Counted from the stretch's first letter, positions 35,117-44,129 are shown. The stretch is 64,000 nt of DNA from an uncultured Trueperaceae bacterium (GCA_937873495.1 CALMXZ010000008.1:1-64000); one strand, 5' to 3'. Translations and numbers: made by a program. Notes: a model not told the origin generated them from the letters alone.

Positions 35117-36046
35117 TCATGCGTACCTGATCCTCGGGTCTATGGCAGCGTAGACGAAGTCAACGGCAAGGTTTATCGCCACCATGGCCAGACATACGAA
35201 CAGTGTGGCGCCTTGTAGTACGAGGTAATCGCGATTGAGGATCGAAGTATAGAGAAGCCGGCCGACTCCAGGGAGACTGAAGACCGTCTCGGTCAGAACT
35301 GCACCGCTCAACAGATAGCCGCTCTGAAGGCCCAGCACCGTGACGACCGGGATGAGGGCGTTCTTCAGGGCGTGCTTGAAGACGATGCGCCACTGCTTCA
35401 GACCCTTCGCTTTGGCCGTACGGATGTGATCGAGTTGCAGGACTTCGACCATGCTCGCTCTCGTTATCCGAGTCAGCAAGGCAGCGAGACTCATTCCGAG
35501 CGCAACGGAGGGAAGTATCAGTGCCTTGAGCCCGTACTGGTCGATGCCACCTCCCGGGGGAAGGACCCTCAGGACCACGGCAAACAGGAGGATGAGCAAC
35601 ATCCCGAACCAGAAGACCGGCATGGATATCCCCAGCACGGCCACCACGCGGCTGATCGTGTCTACCCACGAATCCTTCCTGAGAGCAGACACCGACCCGA
35701 GCGGTATGGCCACCATTACGGCGCAGAACATCGCCCCAGCCGAGAGCGCCAAAGTGTCCGGCAAGCGATCGATAAGCATCTTGAGTACCGGCTCGCGTGA
35801 GACGTAGGCCAGTCCGAAGTCGCCCTGGACGACACGACCTAGCCAGCTCAGGTACTGCACCGCGATGGGAAGATCGAGCCCTAGGTCCTTTCGCAACTGG
35901 GTAGCACGCTCTGGACTCCACTCCATACCGAGGATGATCGAGGTGGGATCTCCGGGCGCGAGGTAGAGGAGCATGAACGAGAAGAACGTGACCCCCAGCA
36001 ATGCGGGTAGGGTCGCCACGATGCGCCGCAACAGGAAGGTCAGCAT
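35117..36046 (-). CDS. Dpp/Opp-type ABC permease, DppB-like
   Basis: The 309-residue protein starts MLTFLLRRIVATLPALLGV, the usual DppB N-terminal membrane span, and has the family block YLAPGDPTSIILG, then six-span topology with the EAA-type loop HIRTAKAKGLKQWRIVFKHALKNA and the C-terminal LTETVFSLPGVGRLLY. It forms a heterodimeric channel with the DppC-like neighbour. The closest binding protein is the one at 31805-33394. There is no ATPase gene in this operon, so hydrolysis must come from a DppD/DppF pair encoded elsewhere. Confidence 0.94.
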   Translation of the reverse strand: MLTFLLRRIVATLPALLGVTFFSFMLLYLAPGDPTSIILGMEWSPERATQLRKDLGLDLPIAVQYLSWLGRVVQGDFGLAYVSREPVLKMLIDRLPDTLALSAGAMFCAVMVAIPLGSVSALRKDSWVDTISRVVAVLGISMPVFWFGMLLILLFAVVLRVLPPGGGIDQYGLKALILPSVALGMSLAALLTRITRASMVEVLQLDHIRTAKAKGLKQWRIVFKHALKNALIPVVTVLGLQSGYLLSGAVLTETVFSLPGVGRLLYTSILNRDYLVLQGATLFVCLAMVAINLAVDFVYAAIDPRIRYA

Positions 36047-36121
36047 GTGCTCACCGTCTCATGGCGCCTCAAACAGCTTGTCCCTTCCAGCATGATCACC
36101 TCGCTCGTAGGTCTGGCGATC

Positions 36122-37741
36122 TCAGACGGCCATCACGTCGATCACAGTCGGTCCCTGTCGTTGCAGAGCTTCTCTCAACGCCTCACGGAACGCTTGGGGT
36201 GACGAGACTCGAGTGCCGGTCGCACCGAAGGCCTGCGCGAACGCGACGAAGTCTGGATTGATCAACTCGTCGCCGCTGCTGCGGCCATAGGCCGCGGTCC
36301 TAGTCGCTCGGATCGCTCCGAAGGACTCGTTATTCCAGATGACCACCGGTAGGCACTGCTTCAACCGGACTGCGGTAATAAGTTCCTCGCTTGTGAACAG
36401 GAATCCCCCGTCACCAGCTATCGCTATCACCTGGGTATCCGGTGCCGCCAACTTGGCGCCGATGGCGGCAGGTAGGGCGTAACCAAGCGTGCCATACCCC
36501 CTGGGGAAGAGGAAGTGCCGGGGCCGATAGCTGTCGAAGCGCTCCACGGCGGCGTAACTCAGCGTGTTCATATCGTTCACCACGATGGCGTCACGGTCGA
36601 CCGTATCCCGCAAGACTTCGATGTATTCGACCGCGGATCCAGCCCAGCGTCGCGGCTCGGACTTGGCTCGCAAACGCAAGCCCTCCACGTCGGGCCATGG
36701 CCGAGACGGGGCCGCTCGATCAAGCTCGGCAAGCCAAGCTCGAACGACGTCTCCGACGTCACTCTCGATACTCGGACCGACGATCGGATGCGGGAAGGGA
36801 TCGATATCGACCCGGGTCACCCGCGACGGCAGTTCGAACGGCTTCTCACCCAGGTCGGTCGTGCTCCACTCGGTTCCCAGCAGGATCAGTGGATCCGCTC
36901 CGGCGACGATCTCGCGCGCGACATCAGACTTGAGCCACGCACCCAGAGCCAGAGGATGATCGTCTGGCACTACCCCCTTGCCCGAGGCGGTGCAGATGGC
37001 AACCGCTCCGAGTCGTTCTATGAGCGCCACGACCTCGCTGCTGGCCCCGACGCAACCGCCTCCGATCACGACTACCGGCTTCGCCCCCTCGAAAACGCCC
37101 TCCGCGAGCCGATGATCGAATCGAGGCCCGCCAAGCGCCCTTGCTTCGCCAGCGGCAGTGAGCCCATGGAACTCGCTCGACCGTGTCGCCGAATGGACCT
37201 CCAGGTCCAACAACTCGATCGGGACCTCGACCGCGACAGGTCCAGGACGTCCACTGAGCGCTTCCAGAAACGCCAGCTCCACCGCCGCAGACAGCTCAGG
37301 GGCGGACGCTACTCTAATCGAGCGTTTGAACAGACCTTCGAGAACCGCAGCCTGGTCTTTCAGGTCATGAAGACGTCGGCCGTAAACGTGCGGGCTTGCC
37401 TCGTAGCTCGTCACGATGCAGATCATCGGCACCGAGTCGCTATAGGCCTCCGCTATCGCCGTCGCGGCGTTCGTAAGGCCAGGTCCGGTGATGAGAAGGC
37501 ACGCAGCCACCTTGCCGGACACTCGCGCGAACCCGTCAGCCATGAAGGCCGCGCCCTGCTCGTGACGCGTTATCACCGAGCGCAACTCGTCTAGGTCGAT
37601 CAGGGCGTTGTAGAAGGCCTGGTTGTGCACACCAGGTATGCCGAAAGCGATGTCGACGCCCAAGGACTTCAGGCAACGAACAGCCCCGCCTCCAACCGTC
37701 GTGGGCAGTCGATCCAACGATTCGCTCGTACCAAGAGTCAA
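36122..37741 (-). CDS. thiamine diphosphate-dependent enzyme (acetolactate synthase/2-oxo acid decarboxylase-like)
   Basis: The 539-residue protein shows all three domains of the POX/ALS family. The PYR domain carries the catalytic glutamate E61 in TRHEQGAAFMADGFAR, the central domain contains VVIGGGCVGASSEV, and the PP domain has the cofactor motif GDGGFLFTSEEL ... NNES. Sequence alone does not separate acetolactate synthase from a 2-oxo acid decarboxylase; the absence of a regulatory subunit and the nearby aldehyde dehydrogenase and aldolase favour a catabolic decarboxylase. The start is a TTG at 37741 with an AGGAGGAG ribosome site. It is the first gene of the operon, with an Lrp-type operator candidate upstream of its weak promoter. 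Confidence 0.92.
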   Translation of the reverse strand: MTLGTSESLDRLPTTVGGGAVRCLKSLGVDIAFGIPGVHNQAFYNALIDLDELRSVITRHEQGAAFMADGFARVSGKVAACLLITGPGLTNAATAIAEAYSDSVPMICIVTSYEASPHVYGRRLHDLKDQAAVLEGLFKRSIRVASAPELSAAVELAFLEALSGRPGPVAVEVPIELLDLEVHSATRSSEFHGLTAAGEARALGGPRFDHRLAEGVFEGAKPVVVIGGGCVGASSEVVALIERLGAVAICTASGKGVVPDDHPLALGAWLKSDVAREIVAGADPLILLGTEWSTTDLGEKPFELPSRVTRVDIDPFPHPIVGPSIESDVGDVVRAWLAELDRAAPSRPWPDVEGLRLRAKSEPRRWAGSAVEYIEVLRDTVDRDAIVVNDMNTLSYAAVERFDSYRPRHFLFPRGYGTLGYALPAAIGAKLAAPDTQVIAIAGDGGFLFTSEELITAVRLKQCLPVVIWNNESFGAIRATRTAAYGRSSGDELINPDFVAFAQAFGATGTRVSSPQAFREALREALQRQGPTVIDVMAV

Positions 37742-38082
37742 CGCAACTCCTCCTAGACATCCACGGCTAGTCGTTACGGTGGCACCGGACAGTTGATCTA
37801 GGGCTCCGCACTCGACACCTGGAACGCCCCAATGACTAATGCGACACAGGCTACACCCTTGATTGCCGTCTCGTCAATGGATGATGGTATTTCCGTGCGA
37901 TACAGAAATCAAAGCCGGTTCACTTTTCGGAAATGCGAAGCGGGATACGAGCTTGCGTAGGCCAAGGTCGGCGTGATGGCAGAGCGACCGCGACAGGCAC
38001 GGTCGAACGCCGGAACAGGCGACCGGGCGCTAACAGCGACGCGCCGGGTCTCGGCTGAGTTTCTAGGACCTTGTCGTGACGC
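37742..38082. other. 341-bp intergenic region upstream of the catabolic operon
   Basis: It separates the lrp-like gene from the ThDP enzyme gene, both on the minus strand. It contains the weak promoter and dyad described separately and is AT-richer than its surroundings. I see no gene or RNA in it. Confidence 0.55.
37848..37909 (-). promoter_or_regulatory. candidate promoter with upstream Lrp-type dyad for the catabolic operon
   Basis: On the minus strand TTGACG (37877-37872) is followed after 18 bp by a poor -10 box TAGCCT (37853-37848). A 21-bp dyad with arms ATTTC and GAAAT (37889-37909, 7 of 10 pairs matched) lies about 12 bp upstream of the -35 box, where an activator would bind. The Lrp/AsnC-like gene next door is the obvious regulator. 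Confidence 0.4.
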
Positions 38083-38586
38083 CTACTGCTGGCGTCCCAT
38101 GAACGACCGCAGCACCCTACCCCTGGTCTTCGCCACTTCAAGGACGATCGACGAGGACATCGAGACGATCCCCGGTGTCCCAGAAACGATGTCCGTGATG
38201 AAGTCGAGCATGTCTTGCCTACCACCGAAGCTAGCGAGGGCGATCATGTCGAATTGCCCGCTGGTAAGGGCCAGGTAATGAACGGGTGGGCATTCGGAGA
38301 GCTTCTTGGCGATCTCCGTGTAATGCCCGGCCTCGACGCGGAACGTTAACTGCACCCTTAGCCTGGCACTTCCTCGATTGGGGTTGGGATAAGCAGAGAT
38401 CTCGATGACGTCGTGGTCCAGAAGCATCCTGAGACGGTTGCGGACGGTGTTGGCCGAGACACCGACTTGCTTCGCGATATCAGAGAAAGCCGCACGACCA
38501 TCCGAAGTGAGGATGCTGATGATGGCTTCATCGAGATCATCCAAGAGAGGCTCTGAGTTCAAGGCTCTTGGTTCTGCTATCTCCAA
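38083..38586 (-). CDS. Lrp/AsnC-family transcriptional regulator
   Basis: The 167-residue protein has an N-terminal winged helix (LDEAIISILTSDGRAAFSDIAKQVGVSANTVRNRLRML, about residues 18-56) followed by a RAM effector domain (LTFRVEAGHYTEIAKKL ... YLALTSGQFDMIALASF). Family members bind amino acids or related metabolites and form octamers on dyad sites. It starts with TTG at 38586, GAGG about 10 nt upstream; no ATG lies near the conserved N-terminus. It sits 341 bp upstream of the catabolic operon in the same orientation and most likely controls that operon in response to the imported substrate; this is inferred from position and the dyad at 37889. Confidence 0.88.
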   Translation of the reverse strand: MEIAEPRALNSEPLLDDLDEAIISILTSDGRAAFSDIAKQVGVSANTVRNRLRMLLDHDVIEISAYPNPNRGSARLRVQLTFRVEAGHYTEIAKKLSECPPVHYLALTSGQFDMIALASFGGRQDMLDFITDIVSGTPGIVSMSSSIVLEVAKTRGRVLRSFMGRQQ

Positions 38587-38909
38587 GGTCGGCTAACCTC
38601 AACAATCGGTGCCCGCGCGCTAAAGGCAGACTTCTCGGGTTCGCAGAGTAGCGGTTGACCACGGTGAGCGCAAGATGCCCGTAGCCACAGCCAGATGGGA
38701 TGATGCTCCCTGGCTCCGCTTGACCAGCCTGACTGTAGCAGGCCCTCGCTTCGATCCATGCGCTCCTTACCCAAGCCCACGCCGAAGACATGTCTGCTAA
38801 CGGAGCGCCCTTCGCAACACATCCCTTGAGAGCCAAAACCAGACAAGCGAAGACGCCCCTCTACCATCAGCCCTCCGAAGATCGCCGTGTAGCTCGGTAT
38901 ACTCCGTTC
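38587..38909. other. 323-bp divergent intergenic region
   Basis: It lies between the lrp-like gene (-) and the phosphatase gene (+). Apart from the leaderless -10 box at its right end I recognise no motif; an open frame running through its right side into the phosphatase gene has no ribosome site. Confidence 0.5.
38898..38903 (+). promoter_or_regulatory. -10 box of a leaderless transcript for the phosphatase gene
   Basis: TATACT is followed by six bases and then the GTG start at 38910, the same geometry as the MerR-like gene. The -35 region 17 bp upstream is poor (CCGAAG). Confidence 0.6.
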
Positions 38910-39662
38910 GTGACAGGCACTAGCACCGTCTCAGCCGCCCCGCGCTTCCTCCCCCTCACCGGCACGCTGAACACGAGAGACCTGGGCGGGGTGCCGGTGC
39001 CCGGCCATGGCGCTACGCGCCTGGGCGTCTTCTACCGCTCCGACGTCCCGATGGGGCTGAGCGCCTCCGACAAGGGCATGCTTCACGGGTTGGGGCTAAC
39101 CACCGTGATCGATCTCCGGCAGGATTACGAACTGGAACGCGATGTCAACGACCTCTACGGTCAAGCCGGCATCGATTACCGGAACATCCAGATCTCTCGC
39201 TACGTGACGGAGAGCGGCGGTCGACCGGCGGACAAGTACGACATCGGCGCCTTCTACATCGCGGCGCTGGATCATGCGGGAGCGGGGTTCCGCGACGCTC
39301 TGGACGTCCTGGCCGATGCCTCGGGCGCCGCGCTGTTCCATTGCACCGCCGGGAAGGACCGCACGGGCGTTCTCGCCGCCTTGGTGCTCGAGCATGTCGG
39401 CGTTGCGCGCTCCGACGTCATCGCGGACTTCTCGTTGACCCACGACCGGATCGAGCCCTTGCGGAAGAGGCTGCTGGTGGACGCCGAGAGCCGCGGTGAG
39501 GACCCTCGGGAGTTCGCACGGCTGCTGGGCGCCACGCCGGATCTGATAACACCGGCCCTCGATCACCTCGACGACAGGTACGGTGGCGCGACAGCCTACC
39601 TAAGAGGCGTGGGGGTGTCCGAGCGAGTCTTGCGGCGGATCAGGGAGAAGCTCGTCTCCTGA
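38910..39662 (+). CDS. tyrosine/dual-specificity protein phosphatase (bacterial IphP/PtpB-like)
   Basis: The 250-residue protein contains the P-loop C145-T-A-G-K-D-R-T-G with catalytic cysteine and arginine, preceded by the family blocks GTLNTRDLGG, RLGVFYRSD and TVIDLRQDYELE. The KDR variant of the P-loop is characteristic of the bacterial PTP subfamily that accepts phosphotyrosine and, in some members, phosphoinositides. I use the GTG at 38910 because a TATACT box ends six bases before it; the longer open frame from 38790 has neither a ribosome site nor conserved sequence. It is a single-gene unit ending 59 bp before a bidirectional terminator. Confidence 0.92.
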   Translation: MTGTSTVSAAPRFLPLTGTLNTRDLGGVPVPGHGATRLGVFYRSDVPMGLSASDKGMLHGLGLTTVIDLRQDYELERDVNDLYGQAGIDYRNIQISRYVTESGGRPADKYDIGAFYIAALDHAGAGFRDALDVLADASGAALFHCTAGKDRTGVLAALVLEHVGVARSDVIADFSLTHDRIEPLRKRLLVDAESRGEDPREFARLLGATPDLITPALDHLDDRYGGATAYLRGVGVSERVLRRIREKLVS

Positions 39663-39721
39663 CTGGCAGGCGGCGCTTCGCGCTGCCTGCCTACTACCGG
39701 TCAAGAGGCGATCGATACGAA

Positions 39722-39766
39722 GGGTGGGCGGCTCCTGCGCGCCGAACGCGCTGGAGCCGCCCACCC
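39722..39766. terminator. bidirectional hairpin between convergent phosphatase and binding-protein genes
   Basis: The 14-bp perfect arms GGGTGGGCGGCTCC (39722-39735) and GGAGCCGCCCACCC (39753-39766) enclose a 17-nt loop, 34 bp from the binding-protein stop and 59 bp from the phosphatase stop. Confidence 0.8.
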
Positions 39767-39800
39767 CTATCCGTGGCTATGGCCGAGAACTAGCCGCGCC

Positions 39801-41309
39801 TCAGTCCAGGTGAACCTGCCAGAAGTTGTACGACTCGAGGATCGGCGTGATCCAGAACCCGTTGACCGAGGCTCGCGTGGCCGAGATGTTCTCCGGGTTG
39901 CCTAGGTAGATGAAAGGCGGGTCGTCGTGCATGCGAACCAGAGCGTTCGTGTAGAGCTGCTGCCGCGTGGCCTGGTCGGCGGTAGCGCTGGCCGTCGTCA
40001 GCCACTGCTCGAGCTCGGCGTCCACGACGCCCGTGTAGAACTTGTCGGTGCCGACACCCCTCAGCAGGCGGCCGGTCGGGTCCAGCTTGCCTGTATGGCC
40101 GATGACCGTGATGTCGAAGTCATGCACGCCGTTGTACACGTCCGACAGCCATACGCCCCACTCGATGATGGAGATCTCGGCTTTGATGCCGACGTCACGC
40201 AGGAAGTCCTGGATGATCTGGCCGGCCTGGATGTGCTGCGGATACGGCTGCGGGAGCACCATCCGGATCGTCCAGCCGTCCGGGACGCCCGCCTCCTTGA
40301 GCAGCGCCTTGGCCGCTTCCGGGTCGTAGCCGTACGGCTCGACGCTTTCCGGGTACCACGGGCTGCCGTACTCCATGAACGTCCCGACCTGGTTGCCGCC
40401 ACCGTACGCGACGTCTAGCACGAGCTCCGTGTCGACCGCCAGGTTGAGGGCCCTGCGCACGCGGGCGTCCTGGAGGTAGGAGTTGCGGGCGTTCAGGCTG
40501 CCGACGACCACGGTGCCGGACGGCTGGCGGACGAGGGTCAGCGCCGGGTCGGCCTCGATCGAGTCGTACTGCACTTGCGGGACGTTCGTGATTACGTCGA
40601 AGTCTCCGGTGGTGAGGCCTTGGTACTGCACGGCGCTGTCCGTGACGAACCGGATCACGACCTGCTGCAGCTCGGGCACGCCGCGGAAGTAATCGTCGTT
40701 GCGGGCCAGAACGATCGCGTTGTCGCGCGACCACGACACCAGCTTGAACGGCCCGGTGCCCACGGGGTCGATCCCGAAGTCGTGGCCGGACTCCAGCTTC
40801 TCGCTCGGGAAGATCGCTCCCCAGCCCGATGCGAGCGAGGCGAGCAGGGCGGGCGTCGGCGTCGACAGCTCGACCTTGACCGTGTGGTCGTCGAGAGCCG
40901 TGGCGGCCGTTATGGTAGCGAACTCGACCTGCTTCGCCGACCCTCTCGTCGCGTCGCGAGCGCGGTCGAGGGTGGCGACGACGTCGGCGGCATCGAAAGC
41001 CGTGCCGTCGTGGAACGTGGCGTCGTTCAGTTCGAACGTGTAGGTGAGACCGTCGGGGCTGATCGAGTACGACTTGGCCAGGTCCGGAACGATGCGACCA
41101 CTCTGGTCGACTTCCAGGAGGCCGTCGTAGATCGACCTCATGACCTGGAAAGCAGCCGTGGCGGTGGTCGCCTGTGGGTCGAGGGTATCGGGCTGAGCGC
41201 CCATGGCCAACGTCAGCGTCTGCGCTTGGGCCAAGGAACCGAAGAGGAACGCGACGGCGGCCAGGAGAACGAACGGCTTGGATGACGAGCTGCGGACGTG
41301 TGCTCTCAT
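39801..41309 (-). CDS. ABC transporter solute-binding protein, family 5 (second copy)
   Basis: The 502-residue protein has a signal peptide (core VLLAAVAFLFGSLAQA, cleavage before QT) and the Dpp/Opp fold with PDTLDPQATTATA, 'YTFELNDATFHDG' and 'DARVRRALNLAVD'. The ATG at 41309 has GGAG 6 nt upstream and is preferred to the in-frame ATG at 41321. It is the last gene in the block that begins with the binding protein at 46622 and includes one DppBC pair, so two binding proteins may feed the same channel. A strong terminator follows. It differs enough in sequence from the other four binding proteins to suggest a different ligand. Confidence 0.93.
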   Translation of the reverse strand: MRAHVRSSSSKPFVLLAAVAFLFGSLAQAQTLTLAMGAQPDTLDPQATTATAAFQVMRSIYDGLLEVDQSGRIVPDLAKSYSISPDGLTYTFELNDATFHDGTAFDAADVVATLDRARDATRGSAKQVEFATITAATALDDHTVKVELSTPTPALLASLASGWGAIFPSEKLESGHDFGIDPVGTGPFKLVSWSRDNAIVLARNDDYFRGVPELQQVVIRFVTDSAVQYQGLTTGDFDVITNVPQVQYDSIEADPALTLVRQPSGTVVVGSLNARNSYLQDARVRRALNLAVDTELVLDVAYGGGNQVGTFMEYGSPWYPESVEPYGYDPEAAKALLKEAGVPDGWTIRMVLPQPYPQHIQAGQIIQDFLRDVGIKAEISIIEWGVWLSDVYNGVHDFDITVIGHTGKLDPTGRLLRGVGTDKFYTGVVDAELEQWLTTASATADQATRQQLYTNALVRMHDDPPFIYLGNPENISATRASVNGFWITPILESYNFWQVHLD

Positions 41310-41410
41310 TGTTGGCTCCATGAGTGACCGGCTGTTACCGGATGAGCGAGGAAACGTCCTGGAGGGAGCGCTCTCGTCGCATGATAACCCTCGCCACCCG
41401 TCTCGAACTC

Positions 41411-42238
41411 CTAGTCGGCCTCGTACTTGAGCCGCACCAAGAGCAGCTCCTGCATCGCGAAGACCGCCTTGGGCGCCGCCCGGTAGCTGACGGTCCGCGG
41501 TCCGACCCGCTCCACGCCGGGCACGAGCCCCGCTGCGTCCGCCATGTCCGTCCTCAGGAAATCAATCTCCATCGTGAGTTCGTCCAGCCTGGGGCCTGGC
41601 TCGATCTCACCGAGGCGGCCCAGGGCCCGCCGCGCGCCCTCCCTGATCAGCCTGGCGGCGACCCTTGGGTGAACCGACTCCGCCCTGTACCTCGAGACGC
41701 TCCGCTTCACCACCACCCCCTCGATGGCGGGCAGCACCTCCCGGGTCTGCGCGATCGTCGCCGCGTCGCCGGTCACCAGCACCGTCGGTACGCCGTGGGA
41801 GTCCGCGATGACGGAGTTGAGGCACGTCTCGTTCATCCTGACCCCGTCGATACGGAGGTTGAGCACGGACGCGCCGACCCAGGTATGGTCAAGGACCGCG
41901 TCCCGCGTGCCGGCGGCTGCGTGCTGCCCCGTGACGAAGACCGCGTCGAAGGTCTCGTCCAGCCCCTCCATCTGCTGCAGTCCGCTACGCACGCCTCTGA
42001 TGAGCCGCGCGCCCTCGTGCAGGAGCTCCGGCAGCAGGTTCTGACGGTTCATGTGACCGTCGGTCACGACGACCTCGGTCGCGCCGGCCTCCAACGCCCC
42101 CTCGATGGCGGCGTTCACCTCGAGCGTCATCAACCGCCGGCCCATCTCGTACTCGCCGGCCCCGGGCACCGTCTGGAGGTTGCTGACGACGCCGGCGACC
42201 CCCTCGATGTCCGCGGAGATGAAGACCTTCAAGCCCAT
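41411..42238 (-). CDS. M55-family D-aminopeptidase (DppA-like peptidase)
   Basis: The 275-residue protein carries the zinc-binding residues of DppA: the N-terminal SADIEG (D10, E12), DGHMN with its histidine near residue 62, a GQHAAAG histidine and a glutamate in RMNE. This decameric family removes N-terminal D-amino acids such as D-Ala from D-containing peptides. The ATG is preceded by AAGAAGGGAA. It lies between a DppC permease gene and a second binding protein gene, implying that peptides with D-residues, for example from cell walls, are imported and trimmed. It is not the binding protein also called DppA in other bacteria. Confidence 0.92.
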   Translation of the reverse strand: MGLKVFISADIEGVAGVVSNLQTVPGAGEYEMGRRLMTLEVNAAIEGALEAGATEVVVTDGHMNRQNLLPELLHEGARLIRGVRSGLQQMEGLDETFDAVFVTGQHAAAGTRDAVLDHTWVGASVLNLRIDGVRMNETCLNSVIADSHGVPTVLVTGDAATIAQTREVLPAIEGVVVKRSVSRYRAESVHPRVAARLIREGARRALGRLGEIEPGPRLDELTMEIDFLRTDMADAAGLVPGVERVGPRTVSYRAAPKAVFAMQELLLVRLKYEAD

Positions 42239-42287
42239 GAGAGTTTCCCTTCTTCGCGGCCCGGTCCGGTGTGGAGCCCGACGAGCC

Positions 42288-43199
42288 TCATCTCGACCTC
42301 TGCCGAGGATCGAGCGCGTCGCGTAACCAGTCGCCCAGCAGGTTGCCCCCCAGCACGACGAGACTGAGGGCGATGCCGGGGAAGACGGCCACCCACCACT
42401 GCAGCAGCATGTACTGCCGCCCCTCGCTGAGCATCCCGCCCCACGAAGGCAGCGGCGGCTGGATCCCGAGGCCGAGGAAGCTGAGGGCCGATTCGAGGAT
42501 CATCACGTGCGGGACCTGAAGCGAGACGAGGATGGTGAGCAGCGAGGCGGTGTTCGGCAGGAGGTGCCGCCAGATGATCCGGCCTGAGGCCGCTCCCACC
42601 GCCCTGGCCGAGGTCACGAACTCGCGCTCCCTGAGCGATAGGACCTCGCCCCTGACGATGCGGCCGTAGTGCGTCCAGCCGGTGATCCCGAGCAGCAGGA
42701 TGATGGTCGTGAAGCTCGGACCGATGGCGACCAGGATGGCGAGCGCCAGCAGGATGAACGGCATGGCCAGCTGGACGTCGAGCAGGCGCATGACGACGTT
42801 GTCGTAGAAGCCGCGGAAGTAGCCGGCGGTAACGCCGAGCGTCGTGCCGATGACCAGCGAGATCGGCACCGCCGCGGCCGCCACCAGGAGCGAGACCCTA
42901 GCCCCGTAGATGATACGGGAGAGCAGGTCTCGGCCCAGTTGGTCGGTGCCGAGGAGGTGGAAGCCACCCCGGCTGTCGAGCGACAGGGGCGGACGCAGCC
43001 GAGCGGCCACGTCCTGGACGAGCGGGTCGTACGGCGCGATGACGGGCGCCAGCGCAGCGGCCAGCACGGCCACCACCATGATGATCAGCCCGACCCAACC
43101 CGAGGGCGTGGGCCTCATCCACCGCGGCCTCTTACGTCCGAGGCGCCGGCCCCGAGCCGTGGACGCATGACCCCTCACCGTCACCGGACCCTCAGGCAT
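42288..43199 (-). CDS. Dpp/Opp-type ABC permease, DppC-like (second pair)
   Basis: The 303-residue inner-membrane protein has a basic N-terminus followed by the anchor VGLIIMVVAVLAAALAPVIA, the phrase GTDQLGRDLLSRIIYGARVSL and the EAA-type loop around SARAVGAASGRIIWRHLLPN. GGAGGG precedes the ATG by 5 nt. It is 12 bp downstream of DppB and precedes the M55 peptidase gene; no cognate ATPase is encoded here. Confidence 0.94.
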   Translation of the reverse strand: MPEGPVTVRGHASTARGRRLGRKRPRWMRPTPSGWVGLIIMVVAVLAAALAPVIAPYDPLVQDVAARLRPPLSLDSRGGFHLLGTDQLGRDLLSRIIYGARVSLLVAAAAVPISLVIGTTLGVTAGYFRGFYDNVVMRLLDVQLAMPFILLALAILVAIGPSFTTIILLLGITGWTHYGRIVRGEVLSLREREFVTSARAVGAASGRIIWRHLLPNTASLLTILVSLQVPHVMILESALSFLGLGIQPPLPSWGGMLSEGRQYMLLQWWVAVFPGIALSLVVLGGNLLGDWLRDALDPRQRSR

Positions 43200-43211
43200 G
43201 GCGACCCTCCA

Positions 43212-44129
43212 TCACGCCACCGTCGTCCGCGGGTCGATCACCGTGTAGAGCAGGTCGACCAGGAAGTTGATGGCGAGGAACACCATGCTGACGAGGAACA
43301 CGGTCGCCTGCACCACGGGGAAATCGCGGTTGTAGACGGCCTGAAGGGCGAACCTGCCAACACCCGGCCAGGCGAAGATGGTCTCGGTGATGACGCTCCC
43401 GGCCAGCAGCCCGCCGAGCGTGAGCCCGGCCTGGGTCACCAGGGGGATGGCGGCGTTCGGCAGCGCGTGCCTGAGGGTCACCCGCAGCTCCGACAGGCCC
43501 CTGCTGCGAGCGGTCCTGATGAAGTCCTGGCTCAGCTGCTCGAGCATCCCAGCCCTGGTCAGGCGCGCGAACACCGCCATCTGCGTCGTGCCGAGCGTGA
43601 CGGCCGGGAGGATCAGGTGCTCCCACCCTCCCCGACCGGATATGGGCAGCCATTGCAGCTGCAGGCCGAAGATCATGATCAGCATCAGGCCTTGCCAGTA
43701 CACGGGGACGGACTGGCCGATCAGCGCCAAGGTCATCGCGAACGAATCGACGAACGACCCCGGCCTGCTCGCGGCCACGATGCCGAGGGCCAGGCCGCCG
43801 ACCACGGCGAGGACGAGGCTCGCGAACGCCAGCTGGATCGTCGCCGGCATGTAGGTGGCCACCGCCTGCAAGGCCGGTTGCACATGACGGATCGACTGCC
43901 CGAGATCACCCGTGACGGAGCGCCCCAGGAACAGCACGTACTGCTCCGCCATGCTGCGGTCCAGCCCGAGGCGCTCCTTGAAGGCCTGGACCTCTGCCGG
44001 TGTCGCGTTGTCCGGCACCAGGAGAGCGACCGGGTCGCCGGTGATCCGCGCCAGGAAGAAGACGACCGTCACTATCAACCACGCGGACACCACGGTCGAG
44101 AGCAGCCGAACGATCAGGAAGCGTGTCAT
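43212..44129 (-). CDS. Dpp/Opp-type ABC permease, DppB-like (second pair)
   Basis: The 305-residue permease begins MTRFLIVRLLSTVVSAWLIV, followed by the family segment ITGDPVALLVPDNATPAEV, six spans, the EAA-type loop FIRTARSRGLSELRVTLRHALPNA and ITETIFAWPGVGRFALQAV. It forms the channel with the DppC-like protein. It follows the RraA-like gene by 22 bp in an operon that starts with the binding protein at 46622. Confidence 0.94.
   Translation of the reverse strand: MTRFLIVRLLSTVVSAWLIVTVVFFLARITGDPVALLVPDNATPAEVQAFKERLGLDRSMAEQYVLFLGRSVTGDLGQSIRHVQPALQAVATYMPATIQLAFASLVLAVVGGLALGIVAASRPGSFVDSFAMTLALIGQSVPVYWQGLMLIMIFGLQLQWLPISGRGGWEHLILPAVTLGTTQMAVFARLTRAGMLEQLSQDFIRTARSRGLSELRVTLRHALPNAAIPLVTQAGLTLGGLLAGSVITETIFAWPGVGRFALQAVYNRDFPVVQATVFLVSMVFLAINFLVDLLYTVIDPRTTVA

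Noticed and set aside
41411-42238. Naming the M55 peptidase gene dppA
   Set aside because: The name also means the dipeptide-binding protein and would mislead beside Dpp-type transporters.
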